A stretch of 64,000 nt of DNA from Lachnospiraceae bacterium (GTDB lineage: Bacteria; Bacillota; Clostridia; Lachnospirales; Lachnospiraceae). Below, piece after piece: positions 34,183 through 43,109 of the stretch (position 1 is the first letter of the stretch; every line of letters begins with the position of its first letter). The notes beneath the pieces were generated by a model. That model worked only from the letters and a program-made list of their open reading frames with translations. It ran no database searches and was not told the DNA's origin. The position numbers and the translations under genes were made by a program. The stretch spans positions 2,000 to 65,999 of the forward strand of contig CAJTCE010000003.1 in the NCBI GenBank assembly GCA_910574745.1, in the 5' to 3' direction.

Positions 34183-35315
34183 AGGCTTTCCTCCCAGATA
34201 GACTCGATCAACTCCTGTAAATATATCCGCTGTTCCTCAGTCATAGGCATGCCGTTCTGTTTTTCATAAAATTCCTCAAAAAGCTCTCCCGGCTTTTTTT
34301 CATATGCCTGCTCTCCCAGATAGTCAATGCCCGCCGCCCTGGTTCTACGGTTATCATACTCTAACTTCATAATATGGGGATAGATGGAAGAAAGCCTTCC
34401 CATAACTCCGGGAATGTCCTCCTCATCCGTCAGCGTAACGGCAAGATAATCCCCCACCGCTGTGCCTTCATAATTCTCCCTGTGTGTCAGTTCCTCATAG
34501 CTTCCTTTGATCTTGCGCATATCCCGAAGTGGGATAAGCTCCCGTTCCTTAATTTCTACATCCCCCTTTTCCTTCATGGTTACCACAGTGACGCTTTTTT
34601 TATGCTCCGCCTCGGAAAAGGAATACTTTAAAGGCGTTCCGCAATACCGCACCGTTTCCCTGAAAACGGACTGGGGTCTGTGAATATGCCCCAAAGCCAC
34701 ATAATCGATTCCCTCAAAAATTTCTGCGGAAATATCATCCAGCCCTCCCACGGACACTTCCTCCGATTCGCTTCTTAACGCTCCTGTCAAAAACTGATGG
34801 GCCAGAAATACATTTCTATCATGAAAATCCACATCCAGACTTTCTATGACCGCCTCCATGGCGCTTTGATAATCCGCGATCTCCTTCTCCGGCATATAAT
34901 GTCTGACAGTGGCAGGCTTTAAGTAAGGAATCAGATAAAAATTGATTTTCCCGTACTCATCCTCCTTGGTAACCTTCGTTACACTTCCGCCAAAAACCTC
35001 CGATATATATACCTCGCTTTCAGATAAAAGCTTTCTTCCAAAGGCCAGCCTTTCCGAAGAATCATGGTTGCCGCTGATTAACAAAACAGGAATTTTCCGC
35101 TCCGAAAGCCCGGTCAGAAACCGGTCAAAAAGCATAACGGCATCGCCGCCGGGAATACTTTTATCATAAATATCCCCGGCAATCAATACCGCATCCGGTT
35201 TTTCTTCCTCCGCTATTTTCAGAATCTGTTTCAGAATGTATTGCTGGTCCTCCAGCATGGAATACTCGTTGATTCGTTTTCCGATATGAAGGTCTGACAG
35301 GTGGATAAACTTCAT
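34179..35315 (-). CDS. sbcD: Exonuclease subunit SbcD
   Basis: 378 residues, the Mre11-like metallophosphoesterase. Metal ligands lie in SDLHIGKR (7-14), AGDIYD (46-51), SGNHDSSER (near 82), LAHQFLTG and ALGHIHRPQ (near 215). First gene of a coupled sbcD-sbcC-sfsA operon. GGAG upstream of the ATG. Full length. Confidence 0.95.
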   Translation of the reverse strand: MKFIHLSDLHIGKRINEYSMLEDQQYILKQILKIAEEEKPDAVLIAGDIYDKSIPGGDAVMLFDRFLTGLSERKIPVLLISGNHDSSERLAFGRKLLSESEVYISEVFGGSVTKVTKEDEYGKINFYLIPYLKPATVRHYMPEKEIADYQSAMEAVIESLDVDFHDRNVFLAHQFLTGALRSESEEVSVGGLDDISAEIFEGIDYVALGHIHRPQSVFRETVRYCGTPLKYSFSEAEHKKSVTVVTMKEKGDVEIKERELIPLRDMRKIKGSYEELTHRENYEGTAVGDYLAVTLTDEEDIPGVMGRLSSIYPHIMKLEYDNRRTRAAGIDYLGEQAYEKKPGELFEEFYEKQNGMPMTEEQRIYLQELIESIWEESL

Positions 35316-35339
35316 AGAACTGCTCCTTTAATTATGGAT

Positions 35340-35436
35340 GCTTCCAGCATCCGTTTCAGAATTTCTGTTTCAAACATTCATTGGAGAATTTTTATTTCAA
35401 AACATTTCTCTCAGAACGTTCCTTTCAAATCAGTTT
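35340..35436 (-). repeat. About 27-base degenerate tandem repeat at the rubredoxin-gene stop
   Basis: On the minus strand, units starting CTGA or CTCC and containing TTTGAAA-x-(A/G)AAATT recur three to four times over about 90 bases, beginning within the last codons and stop (TGA) of the flavin reductase-rubredoxin gene. The last, most decayed unit reaches the sbcD ribosome site region. Confidence 0.6.
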
Positions 35437-36032
35437 TTCACAAAAGCATCCACGCCGTGCTTGCAGATGGGACAGATATAATCTGCGGGCAGCTCGTCGC
35501 CTTCATACACGTAACCGCAGATCGTGCAAGTGAAGCCGCTCCTTTTCTGCTCCACAGGCTTGGGCTTGATATTCTGCTGATAATAGGTATAGGTCACGCT
35601 TGGCTCCGCCGATAAAATCTCTGCCGCCGTTACATCTGCAATGAACATCAGATGTGTGCCCAGATCAATTGTCTGTATGACTTTTCCGCTGATATAGGCG
35701 TTGGTGCATCCCGTCAGATAATAAATGCCGTTTTCCGCCTTTTCCTTATTAGCCCATCCGTCAAATTTATCTGCTGTCCTGCCGCTCTGGAACCCGAAAT
35801 GGGTAAAGACCTCAAACTGGGTTTTCTGCGTCAGAACAGAAAGATTAAACTCCTTTGTCTTTTCAATCATCTCACAGGTTTTATTGCCTTTATTTACCGT
35901 AACACTCATGCGAAGGGGCGAATCGGTTACCTGCATTGCCGTGTTGATAATGCATCCGTTTTGAAATTCCCCTTCCTTTGCACTCAATACAAAGAGTCCG
36001 TAGCTTAACTGAAACATTGCCTTTTGATTCAT
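35430..36032 (-). CDS. Flavin reductase-rubredoxin fusion (high-molecular-weight rubredoxin type)
   Basis: 200 residues. Residues 1-150 form a flavin reductase-like split barrel (FMN-binding: VTVNKGNKTCEMI, FNLSVLTQ, GTHLMFIADV). Residues 164-200 are a rubredoxin with CTICG and CPIC pairs separated by the usual spacing. In acetogens, proteins of this layout (Hrb) pass electrons from NAD(P)H to FprA-type flavodiiron proteins for O2 or NO detoxification; no such partner is adjacent here. GGAGGA upstream of the ATG. Confidence 0.85.
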   Translation of the reverse strand: MNQKAMFQLSYGLFVLSAKEGEFQNGCIINTAMQVTDSPLRMSVTVNKGNKTCEMIEKTKEFNLSVLTQKTQFEVFTHFGFQSGRTADKFDGWANKEKAENGIYYLTGCTNAYISGKVIQTIDLGTHLMFIADVTAAEILSAEPSVTYTYYQQNIKPKPVEQKRSGFTCTICGYVYEGDELPADYICPICKHGVDAFVKN

Positions 36033-36161
36033 AAAAAGTCCTCCTGCTAAAAATAGTTTCTTCTTTTTCTAAGTTTACCATATTTTGGCTTATTTATTCC
36101 CGAAAGGAATTGACACTCACTTGCCTGCAATGGAAATCTGATGCCGTGATATGTCCGTATT

Positions 36162-36746
36162 TCAAAGAAATCCCTCTGCCAAAACCGCCCGTCTTTCCTT
36201 CATGCTCTTTTTCATATCCAGGATTCTCTGGTTAGCCGAGCCTCTGAATTTCAGACGGATATCCTTTTGCTCCATCATAAATTCTCCGTCCACAAGAATA
36301 TCCAAAAATCCCAGAAATTCTTCCGTTATCTCACAGCGTGCCTTTCCCGCTGTTTCTTCGACGAAGCTTTCCCCAAAACCGTCCCCCACATTTCCTGTAT
36401 CTTCCTCTCCCCATAAATCCTGCTCCAGGGTATAACCGGTATAACACCAGATGGTCTTATCCGGGAACCGTTCCTTTACCTTTCTTAAAAGGGATATCAG
36501 CTCTCTTTGGTTATCCGGCTCCAAAGGCTCCCCGCCTAAAAGCGTCAGCCCTGTAATGTGAGCCGGTTTTAAAGCCTCTAAAAGCTCCTCCTCCACCTCT
36601 TCGGTAAAAGGATTTCCATATTCAAAATTCCATGTCTCCGGATTAAAGCACCCCTTACAATGATGGGTACAGCCGGACACGAATAAAGAAACACGGACAC
36701 CAACCCCATTGGCGATGTCCGTTTTTTTTATGGATGCGTAATTCAT
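36162..36746 (-). CDS. nrdG: Anaerobic ribonucleotide reductase activating protein NrdG
   Basis: 194 residues from the ATG at 36746 (GGAG upstream); a longer in-frame reading overlaps nrdD and is rejected. Radical-SAM motif CTHHCKGCF (near 27-35), then LTLLGGEPLEP and IWCYTGYTLEQ. It uses SAM and a 4Fe-4S cluster to install the glycyl radical on NrdD. 61 bases after nrdD, same strand. Confidence 0.94.
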   Translation of the reverse strand: MNYASIKKTDIANGVGVRVSLFVSGCTHHCKGCFNPETWNFEYGNPFTEEVEEELLEALKPAHITGLTLLGGEPLEPDNQRELISLLRKVKERFPDKTIWCYTGYTLEQDLWGEEDTGNVGDGFGESFVEETAGKARCEITEEFLGFLDILVDGEFMMEQKDIRLKFRGSANQRILDMKKSMKERRAVLAEGFL

Positions 36747-36807
36747 ATCTGCTCCAATCTTAAAACTGCAAAATCCGCATTTACTTTTCCAATCTGTTTT
36801 CCGTCTT

Positions 36808-38970
36808 CTACAAATGAAGTACCCGTTCCTTGATTTCCTGGGTCCTTCCCTGATTCCAGAACTGGGTGCCGATATAGCCGCAGGTACGCCTTGCCACATT
36901 CATGGTATCCTGATCCCTGTTTCCGCAGCAGGGGCATTCCCATACAAGCTTTCCTTCATCATCACTTACAATCTTGATTTCCCCGTCAAAACCGCACTTC
37001 TGGCAGTAATCGCTTTTGGTATTCAACTCTGCATACAAAATATTGTCATAAATATGTTGCATAATGGAAAGGACCGCCTCAATATTATTCTGCATATTGG
37101 GCACTTCCACATAGCTGATCGCCCCACCGGGAGAAAGCTTCTGGAACTGGGCTTCAAAGCTCAGCTTACTGAAGGCGTCGATTTCCTCCGTTACGTGGAC
37201 ATGATAGCTGTTTGTAATATAGTTTTTATCCGTTACATCCTTAATAATGCCGTAGCGTTTCTGCAAGCACTTGGCAAACTTATAGGTGGTGGACTCCAAG
37301 GGCGTCCCGTAAAGGCTGAAATCAATATTGGTTTCCTTTTTCCACTTTGCACAGGCATCGTTTAAATGCTGCATAACCTCAAGGGCAAACGGTGTTGCCA
37401 CCGGATCTGTATGGGATTTGCCCGTCATATATCTGGTACATTCGCAAAGCCCTGCATAGCCTAATGAAATGGTGGAGTAACCGCCGTATAACAGCTTATC
37501 TATGGTCTCTCCTTTTTTAAGCCTTGCCAGGGCGCCGTCCTGCCAAAGTATAGGCGCAACATCCGACGGTGTTTCCTTCAGCCTGTTATGCCTGCACATA
37601 AGGGCACGGTAGCAAAGCTCCAGCCTCTCATCCAAAATTTTCCAGAATTTATCAATATCCCTTTCGGAGGAACACGCCACATCCACCAGGTTTAAGGTTA
37701 CGACGCCCTGATTAAAGCGTCCGTAGAACTTGGGTTTTCCTTCTTCATCATGATAAACGGTCAGGAAGGAGCGGCAGCCCATACAGGGATAACAATTACC
37801 GTCCTTTAACTCCTTCATCATTTTCTCGGAAATGTAATCGGGAACCAGCCTCTTTGCCGTACACTGTGCCGCAAGCTTTGTAATATGCCAGTATTTGCTG
37901 CCTTCGTGAATATTGTCCTCTTCCAGCACATAAATCAGCTTTGGAAAAGCCGGGGTAATATATACGCCCTTCTCATTTTTCACGCCCAGAATCCTTTGCT
38001 TTAGCATTTCCTCAATGACCATAGCAAGGTCGTCTCTGGTACGCCCCTTTGGCACTTCATTCAAATACATGAACACCGTCACAAAAGGCGCCTGTCCATT
38101 GGTGGTCATAAGGGTAATGACCTGATACTGGATCATTTGGACGCCCCGCTCTATTTCTTCTTTTACCCGCATTTCCGCAACAGCATTGATCTGCTCCTCC
38201 GAAAGCTCCAATCCCGCCTCTTGGAATTCCTTGGTAACAAGACGGCGCAGCTTCTGTCTGCTGACATCCACAAAAGGCGCCAGGTGGGATAAGGTAATGC
38301 TCTGTCCGCCGTACTGGCTGCTGGCAATCTGCGCAATGCTCTGGGTAGCGATATTACATGCCGTGGAAAAGCTCTTGGGCGGATCGATCATGGTTTCGCT
38401 GATAACCGTACCGTTCTGGAGCATATCCTCTAAATTTACAAGACAACAGTTGTGCATGTGCTGTGCAAAATAATCCGCATCATGAAAATGGATGATACCG
38501 TCCTCATGGGCTCTTACAATATCCGGGGGAAGCAGAAATCTTTTCGTAATATCTTTGCTGACTTCTCCCGCCATATAATCTCTTTGCACACTGTTTACAA
38601 TAGGATTTTTATTGGAATTTTCCTGTTTCACTTCCTCGTTATTACATTCGATTAAGGTCAGAATTTGTTCATCCGTAGAATTAGACTTGCGAACCAATGC
38701 TCTTTTATAACGATATGTGATATACTTTCTGGCTACCTCGAATGCGTGCTGGTTCATGATCTGGTTTTCCACCATATCCTGAATCTCCTCCACGCTGGGT
38801 GTATGGGCCATATCCATACAGATTTCTTCTACCTCATTGGAAATGTCGTCAATCTGCCCCTGACTCATACGGTCAGCTTCCTTTACTTCCCTGTTGGCTT
38901 TTTGCACGGCAGCCATGATCTTAGAAATGTCAAAGCCGACTTCCTTTCCGCTTCTTTTAATAATTCTCAC
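36808..38970 (-). CDS. nrdD: Anaerobic (class III) ribonucleoside-triphosphate reductase NrdD
   Basis: 720 residues from the GTG at 38970 (AAAGGA six to seven bases upstream); an in-frame GTG at 38997 lacks a good site. N-terminal ATP-cone (IIKRSGKEVGFDISKIMAAVQKA), the catalytic barrel with CMGCRSF, Zn-binding CQKC...CPCC near the end, and the glycyl radical RTCGYIGTQFW. Makes dNTPs without oxygen. A -35/-10 promoter and two candidate NrdR boxes lie about 80-150 bases upstream. Confidence 0.95.
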   Translation of the reverse strand: MRIIKRSGKEVGFDISKIMAAVQKANREVKEADRMSQGQIDDISNEVEEICMDMAHTPSVEEIQDMVENQIMNQHAFEVARKYITYRYKRALVRKSNSTDEQILTLIECNNEEVKQENSNKNPIVNSVQRDYMAGEVSKDITKRFLLPPDIVRAHEDGIIHFHDADYFAQHMHNCCLVNLEDMLQNGTVISETMIDPPKSFSTACNIATQSIAQIASSQYGGQSITLSHLAPFVDVSRQKLRRLVTKEFQEAGLELSEEQINAVAEMRVKEEIERGVQMIQYQVITLMTTNGQAPFVTVFMYLNEVPKGRTRDDLAMVIEEMLKQRILGVKNEKGVYITPAFPKLIYVLEEDNIHEGSKYWHITKLAAQCTAKRLVPDYISEKMMKELKDGNCYPCMGCRSFLTVYHDEEGKPKFYGRFNQGVVTLNLVDVACSSERDIDKFWKILDERLELCYRALMCRHNRLKETPSDVAPILWQDGALARLKKGETIDKLLYGGYSTISLGYAGLCECTRYMTGKSHTDPVATPFALEVMQHLNDACAKWKKETNIDFSLYGTPLESTTYKFAKCLQKRYGIIKDVTDKNYITNSYHVHVTEEIDAFSKLSFEAQFQKLSPGGAISYVEVPNMQNNIEAVLSIMQHIYDNILYAELNTKSDYCQKCGFDGEIKIVSDDEGKLVWECPCCGNRDQDTMNVARRTCGYIGTQFWNQGRTQEIKERVLHL

Positions 38971-39048
38971 TACAATTTCCTTTCTTTCAATATACACTGA
39001 TTTTACAGCATTCCCTTGCCGTTTCTATGGTTTTGGGCGCTTCTTTTT

Positions 39049-39127
39049 CCAAAATCTAGTATTTATACTCATCGTTTCATACAAGATGTTGCGTTTCTAT
39101 TATAGGCTACTTCTCTATCAAATGCAA
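39049..39127 (-). promoter_or_regulatory. nrdD promoter with candidate paired NrdR boxes
   Basis: On the minus strand, TTGCAT (39122-39127) -N17- TATAAT (39099-39104) is a good sigma-A promoter. Just downstream, CAACATCTTGTAT (39079-39091) and TACTAGATTTTGG (39049-39061) lie 30 bases apart, close to the usual three-turn spacing of NrdR box pairs. The box sequences match the consensus only partly. nrdR itself is encoded at 21648-22100. Confidence 0.5.
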
Positions 39128-39192
39128 GATGCAATCTCAAATAAATTTGTACGGCCGAATTTACGAAAAATGCTTGAAAAGTATGTTTATAT

Positions 39193-39248
39193 CGTATACC
39201 ATTTGAGTATATGGTGTCCGGACTGCGATTTATACGGCATCCGGTACG
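39193..39248 (+). ncRNA. Predicted three-way-junction leader upstream of purine genes
   Basis: In the 5' leader of the IMP cyclohydrolase gene, CGTA (39193-39196) pairs with TACG (39245-39248) to close two hairpins: ACCAT/ATGGT (39198-39202 with 39211-39215) and CCGGA..TGC / GCA..TCCGG (39218-39226 with 39237-39244, one bulged C). AGGAGG for the first gene follows at 39263. The fold resembles a small junction aptamer, but I do not find the conserved bases of the purine, ZTP, PRPP or THF riboswitches. Confidence 0.35.
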
Positions 39249-39279
39249 TTTTACCTGAATTTAGGAGGAAAATAAAATT

Positions 39280-39993
39280 ATGAACATGCTATCACTGGAA
39301 AACGAGTTAAAGGCAAATGCCTATCCCGGACGCGGAATCGTCATCGGCAAATCCCCCGACGGATCAAAGGCCGTATGCGCTTATTTTATTATGGGGCGCA
39401 GCGCAAACAGCCGGAACCGCATTTTTGTGGAGGATGGCGCCGGAATCCGCACACAGGCATTTGATCCTTCCAAGTTAGAAGACCCGAGCCTGATCATTTA
39501 CGCTCCCGTCAGAGTGTTGGGCAACAAGACAATCGTTACCAACGGAGACCAGACCGATACCATTTATGAAGGAATGGACAAGCAGCTTACCTTTGAGCAG
39601 TCTTTAAGATGCCGCGAGTTTGAACCGGACGGTCCCAATTACACACCTCGTATTTCCGGTATCATGCATATGGAAAACGGCGGCTACAATTACGCCATGT
39701 CTATTTTAAAGAGCAACAACGGCAATCCTGACGCCTGCAACCGCTATACCTTTGCTTATGAAAGCGCCGTTGCAGGGGAAGGCCACTTTATCCATACTTA
39801 TATGCATGACGGCAATCCTCTCCCCAGTTTTGAGGGCGAACCCAAATTAGTGGAAATGTCCGACGATATCGAAAGCTTTACAGAAATGCTCTGGAGCAGC
39901 TTAAATGAAGAAAACAAGGTTTCCCTTTTTGTACGCTACATCGACATTCAGACAGGAAACACCGAAACCAGAATCGTCAATAAAAATAAATAA
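39280..39993 (+). CDS. IMP cyclohydrolase, PurO-like
   Basis: 237 residues matching the IMP_cyclohydrolase (PurO-type) family: NAYPGRGIVIGKSPDG, AYFIMGRSANSRNRIF, GDQTDTIYEGM and EPDGPNYTPRISG. It closes FAICAR to IMP, the last step of purine synthesis, replacing the N-terminal domain of bifunctional PurH. The next gene supplies the transformylase. AGGAGG is 11 bases before the ATG at 39280. PurO-type cyclohydrolases were described in archaea and occur in some Clostridia. Confidence 0.85.
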   Translation: MNMLSLENELKANAYPGRGIVIGKSPDGSKAVCAYFIMGRSANSRNRIFVEDGAGIRTQAFDPSKLEDPSLIIYAPVRVLGNKTIVTNGDQTDTIYEGMDKQLTFEQSLRCREFEPDGPNYTPRISGIMHMENGGYNYAMSILKSNNGNPDACNRYTFAYESAVAGEGHFIHTYMHDGNPLPSFEGEPKLVEMSDDIESFTEMLWSSLNEENKVSLFVRYIDIQTGNTETRIVNKNK

Positions 39994-40141
39994 TCTGTCA
40001 GAATGGGAGCATTGCGCAGGCAGCCGCCTAAAATGCTTTCACTCTTTATTATGCGTAAATCTTTTAAAGTATTGCCTGCAAAAGCAAAAAAATATCACAT
40101 TATAAACAGACAACAATCTACCAACAATCAGGAGGACTATC

Positions 40142-41320
40142 ATGAATGAAATCCAGTTAAAATACGGATGCAACCCCAACCAAAAACCTTCCCGCATTTT
40201 TATGGCGGATGGCAGCGAGCTCCCTGTTACTGTCTTAAACGGCAAACCGGGATATATTAATTTTTTGGACGCTTGTAACGGCTGGCAGCTTGTAAAGGAA
40301 TTAAAGGAAGCCACCGGACTTCCCGCCGCCACTTCTTTTAAACACGTATCCCCCGCAGGCGCTGCGGTAGGACTTCCCTTAGACGATACCCTTGCCAAAA
40401 TCTACTGGGTGGACGACTTAGGCCAATTATCTCCCTTAGCATGTGCTTACGCAAGGGCAAGAGGTGCGGACCGTATGTCCTCTTTCGGAGACTTTATCGC
40501 TTTATCCGACACCTGCGACGCTGATACGGCAAAGCTGATCAAACGAGAGGTTTCCGACGGCGTTATCGCTCCCGGCTTTACGGAAGAAGCCCTTACTATA
40601 TTAAAGGAAAAGAAAAAAGGCAATTATAATGTGATTCAGATTGACCCTTCTTACGTTCCTGCTCCCATCGAGCAGAAACAGGTATACGGTATAACCTTTG
40701 AGCAGGGGCGCAACGAATTAGATGTAAACGGGGATCTGTTATCCAACATCGTAACGGAAAACAAAGAAATTCCGGAGTCCGCTCTTATTGACATGAAAAT
40801 TGCATTGATTACCTTAAAATATACCCAGTCCAATTCCGTCTGCTATGTAAAGGGCGGACAGGCAATCGGCATCGGTGCAGGCCAGCAGTCCCGCATCCAC
40901 TGTACCCGTCTCGCAGGGCAGAAAGCCGACAACTGGTTTTTACGCCAGTCTCCCCAGGTTATGGGCCTGCAGTTCGTAGACAAGTTAGGCAGGGCAGACA
41001 GAGACAACGCTATTGACGTTTACATGGGCGACGAATATATGGATGTTTTGGCTGACGGCGTATGGGAAAAGACTTTTAAAGTAAAACCGGCTGTCTTTAC
41101 AGCAGAGGAAAAGAAGGCTTGGCTTGCAAAAAATCAGGATGTGACCTTGGGTTCCGACGCATTCTTCCCCTTCTCTGATAATATTGAAAGGGCACATAAG
41201 AGCGGCGTTAAATATATCGCGCAGCCCGGCGGGTCAGTCAGGGATGATGTTGTGATTGAATGCTGTGATAAATATGGAATGGTCATGGCGTTTACGGGAA
41301 TCAGATTGTTCCATCATTAA
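40142..41320 (+). CDS. AICAR formyltransferase (PurH C-terminal-type, monofunctional)
   Basis: 392 residues, matching only the transformylase half of PurH: KYGCNPNQKPSRI at the N-terminus, SFKHVSPAGAAVG (near 66), GIGAGQQSRIHCTRLA (near 246) and DAFFPFSDN near the end. It formylates AICAR with 10-formyl-THF; the adjacent IMP cyclohydrolase completes the step. Lacks the MGS-like cyclohydrolase domain (bifunctional PurH is about 510 residues). AGGAGG precedes the ATG; the 148-base gap before it shows no terminator. Confidence 0.9.
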   Translation: MNEIQLKYGCNPNQKPSRIFMADGSELPVTVLNGKPGYINFLDACNGWQLVKELKEATGLPAATSFKHVSPAGAAVGLPLDDTLAKIYWVDDLGQLSPLACAYARARGADRMSSFGDFIALSDTCDADTAKLIKREVSDGVIAPGFTEEALTILKEKKKGNYNVIQIDPSYVPAPIEQKQVYGITFEQGRNELDVNGDLLSNIVTENKEIPESALIDMKIALITLKYTQSNSVCYVKGGQAIGIGAGQQSRIHCTRLAGQKADNWFLRQSPQVMGLQFVDKLGRADRDNAIDVYMGDEYMDVLADGVWEKTFKVKPAVFTAEEKKAWLAKNQDVTLGSDAFFPFSDNIERAHKSGVKYIAQPGGSVRDDVVIECCDKYGMVMAFTGIRLFHH

Positions 41321-41352
41321 ATGGATTTCCACTTTGGTGCGAAAAAAGCAGA

Positions 41353-41418
41353 ATAGGAAACGGGTAAACATAACTTTGTCACAGCGCCTCGGATTTTTAT
41401 CCGTTTCCTATCCTTTTT
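41353..41418 (+). terminator. Terminator of the purine gene pair
   Basis: Eleven-base perfect arms ATAGGAAACGG (41353-41363) and CCGTTTCCTAT (41401-41411), loop about 37 bases, followed by CCTTTTTTCC. It follows the AICAR formyltransferase stop by 33 bases. Confidence 0.75.
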
Positions 41419-41512
41419 TCCTATACCAAGGAAATTCATAAATGCTGCATCAGGCGCCAGACAGCTTACACAACCTCCCGGCGGGACGCCCCATCCACCT
41501 TTCCATCGTCTC

Positions 41513-42292
41513 CTACCCCGCCAGATAGTTCCGCATAATCTTCAATGCATTCTTCTCAAGCCTTGAAACCTGGGCCTGTGAAATCCCAATGATCTCCGAC
41601 ACCTCCATCTGGGTCTTCCCTTCAAAAAAACGTAGCGTAATAATCTCATGCTCCCTCTCATTGAGCTTCTTCATTGCCTCCGAAAGAGAAATATGCTCCA
41701 CCCAGGTCTCCTCTTTATTTTTTTTATCCGACACCTGATCCATAACATACAAAGTGTCTCCGCCATCCGTATAAATAGGCTCATAAAGGCTCATGGGATT
41801 TTGGATGGCATCCAGGGCATAGACAATATCCTCCTTGGCGATTCCGATTTCTGCGGAAATCTCTTCTATGGTCGGCTCCTTCAAATTATTTCTGGTCATG
41901 GTCTCCTTTGCATAAATAGCCTTATAGGCAGTATCCTTTAAGCTCCTCGAAACCCTGATAGAATTGTTATCCCTGAGAAACCTCCTGATCTCCCCCACGA
42001 TCATGGGAACGGCATAGGTACTAAACTTGACCCCAAGCTCCGAATTGAAGTTATCAATGGCTTTAATAAGCCCGACACAACCTATCTGAAACAAATCGTC
42101 CACATTTTCATTGCTGGAGGAAAATCTCTTAATCACACTTAACACCAGTCTCAGATTTCCTTCTATATAAGTCTCTCTGGCTTCCTTGTCCCCTTCCGAT
42201 ATACGTACAAACAAAGCTTCCTTTTCCGCGTTTTTCAGGAGAGGAAGCTTCGCCGTATTCACTCCGCATATTTCTACTTTTCCCTGTGCCAT
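41513..42292 (-). CDS. sigG: Sporulation sigma factor SigG
   Basis: 259 residues. Begins with the SigG-specific block KVEICGVNTAKLPLL, then sigma-70 region 2 (NLRLVLSVIKRFSSSNENVDDLFQIGCVGLIKAIDNF), region 3 and region 4 (LNEREHEIITLRFFEGKTQMEVSEIIGISQAQVSRLE). Directs late forespore transcription. AGGAGG precedes the ATG. In Bacillus sigG follows spoIIGA-sigE; here sigG lies about 4.4 kb from sigE, with the thiamine operon and a lipoprotein gene between them. Confidence 0.95.
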   Translation of the reverse strand: MAQGKVEICGVNTAKLPLLKNAEKEALFVRISEGDKEARETYIEGNLRLVLSVIKRFSSSNENVDDLFQIGCVGLIKAIDNFNSELGVKFSTYAVPMIVGEIRRFLRDNNSIRVSRSLKDTAYKAIYAKETMTRNNLKEPTIEEISAEIGIAKEDIVYALDAIQNPMSLYEPIYTDGGDTLYVMDQVSDKKNKEETWVEHISLSEAMKKLNEREHEIITLRFFEGKTQMEVSEIIGISQAQVSRLEKNALKIMRNYLAG

Positions 42293-42396
42293 TTTCTTGT
42301 CCTCCTGGTAGAATTTTCATCTACTAAAAGGATGCACAGATTACAAAAATTTATACTGCGTGAATCGTAATTTATGACTTTACAAAATGAATTATT

Positions 42397-43095
42397 TTAT
42401 CCGATCTGACTGCCCCTGAAAATATTTCTTAATTCCGCCGCAGCCTGTGAAACATCCTTCTTATGAATAACAGCGGAAACGACCGCAAGTCCGTCCACAC
42501 CCATATTGCAAAACATCTCTGCATTCTCTTTTTTAATCCCTCCGATTACTACAATGGGAATTGTGACAGCCTGACGGATTTTCTTTAATTCATCCATGGA
42601 TACCAGTCTTGCATCTTTTTTTGTTTCAGAAGGAAACATGGCTCCCACCCCCAAATAATCCGCGCCCTCTTTTTGCGCCCTTACCGCTTCACTTAAACAG
42701 GAAACCGATATGCCAAGCAACATCTCTTCCCCGATTATTTTTCTTGCCGCAGCTGCCGGAATATCGCCTTGCCCCAGATGCACTCCCGCCGCTTCTACTG
42801 ATAATGCAATATCTACCCTGTTATTGATAATCAGCGGAACTTGGTATTGATCCGTTATTTTTTTAATTCCTTTTGCCAGAACATAAAAATCCAATGCCGA
42901 TATATCGTTCTCCCGAAGCTGTACCATAGTGCATCCGCCTAAAACCGCCTTTTCAACCGCTTCCTCCAAAGTTTCCGTACTCATGCGCATACGGTTTGTA
43001 ACCAGATAAAGGGAATAATCATATTTCATTGCCCCCATCCTTTTCATTTTTTCCTTCATCTGTTTCTCAACCCACCTTTCTATTTGTTCTTTCAT
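42397..43095 (-). CDS. thiE: Thiamine-phosphate synthase
   Basis: 232 residues from the ATG at 43095 (GGAGAGG upstream, 15 bases past the thiD stop). The core starts at YSLYLVTNR and includes MVQLREND, IINNRVDIAL, GVHLGQGDIP, GISVSCLSEA, YLGVGAMFPSETK and VVIGGIKKEN, the full TIM-barrel set. It joins HMP-PP and THZ-P to thiamine phosphate. An extra ~22-residue charged N-terminus (MKEQIERWVEKQMKEKMKRM) precedes the family core and looks like a duplicated ribosome-site/start segment read as protein. Translation from the ATG just before KYDYSL is an alternative. Confidence 0.93.
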   Translation of the reverse strand: MKEQIERWVEKQMKEKMKRMGAMKYDYSLYLVTNRMRMSTETLEEAVEKAVLGGCTMVQLRENDISALDFYVLAKGIKKITDQYQVPLIINNRVDIALSVEAAGVHLGQGDIPAAAARKIIGEEMLLGISVSCLSEAVRAQKEGADYLGVGAMFPSETKKDARLVSMDELKKIRQAVTIPIVVIGGIKKENAEMFCNMGVDGLAVVSAVIHKKDVSQAAAELRNIFRGSQIG

Positions 43096-43109
43096 TTGTC
43101 CTCTCCGTG

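Noticed and set aside
35652-36008. 118-codon plus-strand frame opposite the flavin reductase-rubredoxin gene
   Set aside because: Antisense to a clear domain-matched protein and without ribosome site.
39185-39250. Purine (guanine/adenine) riboswitch
   Set aside because: A three-way junction can be drawn, but the conserved junction bases and kissing-loop sequences are not present.
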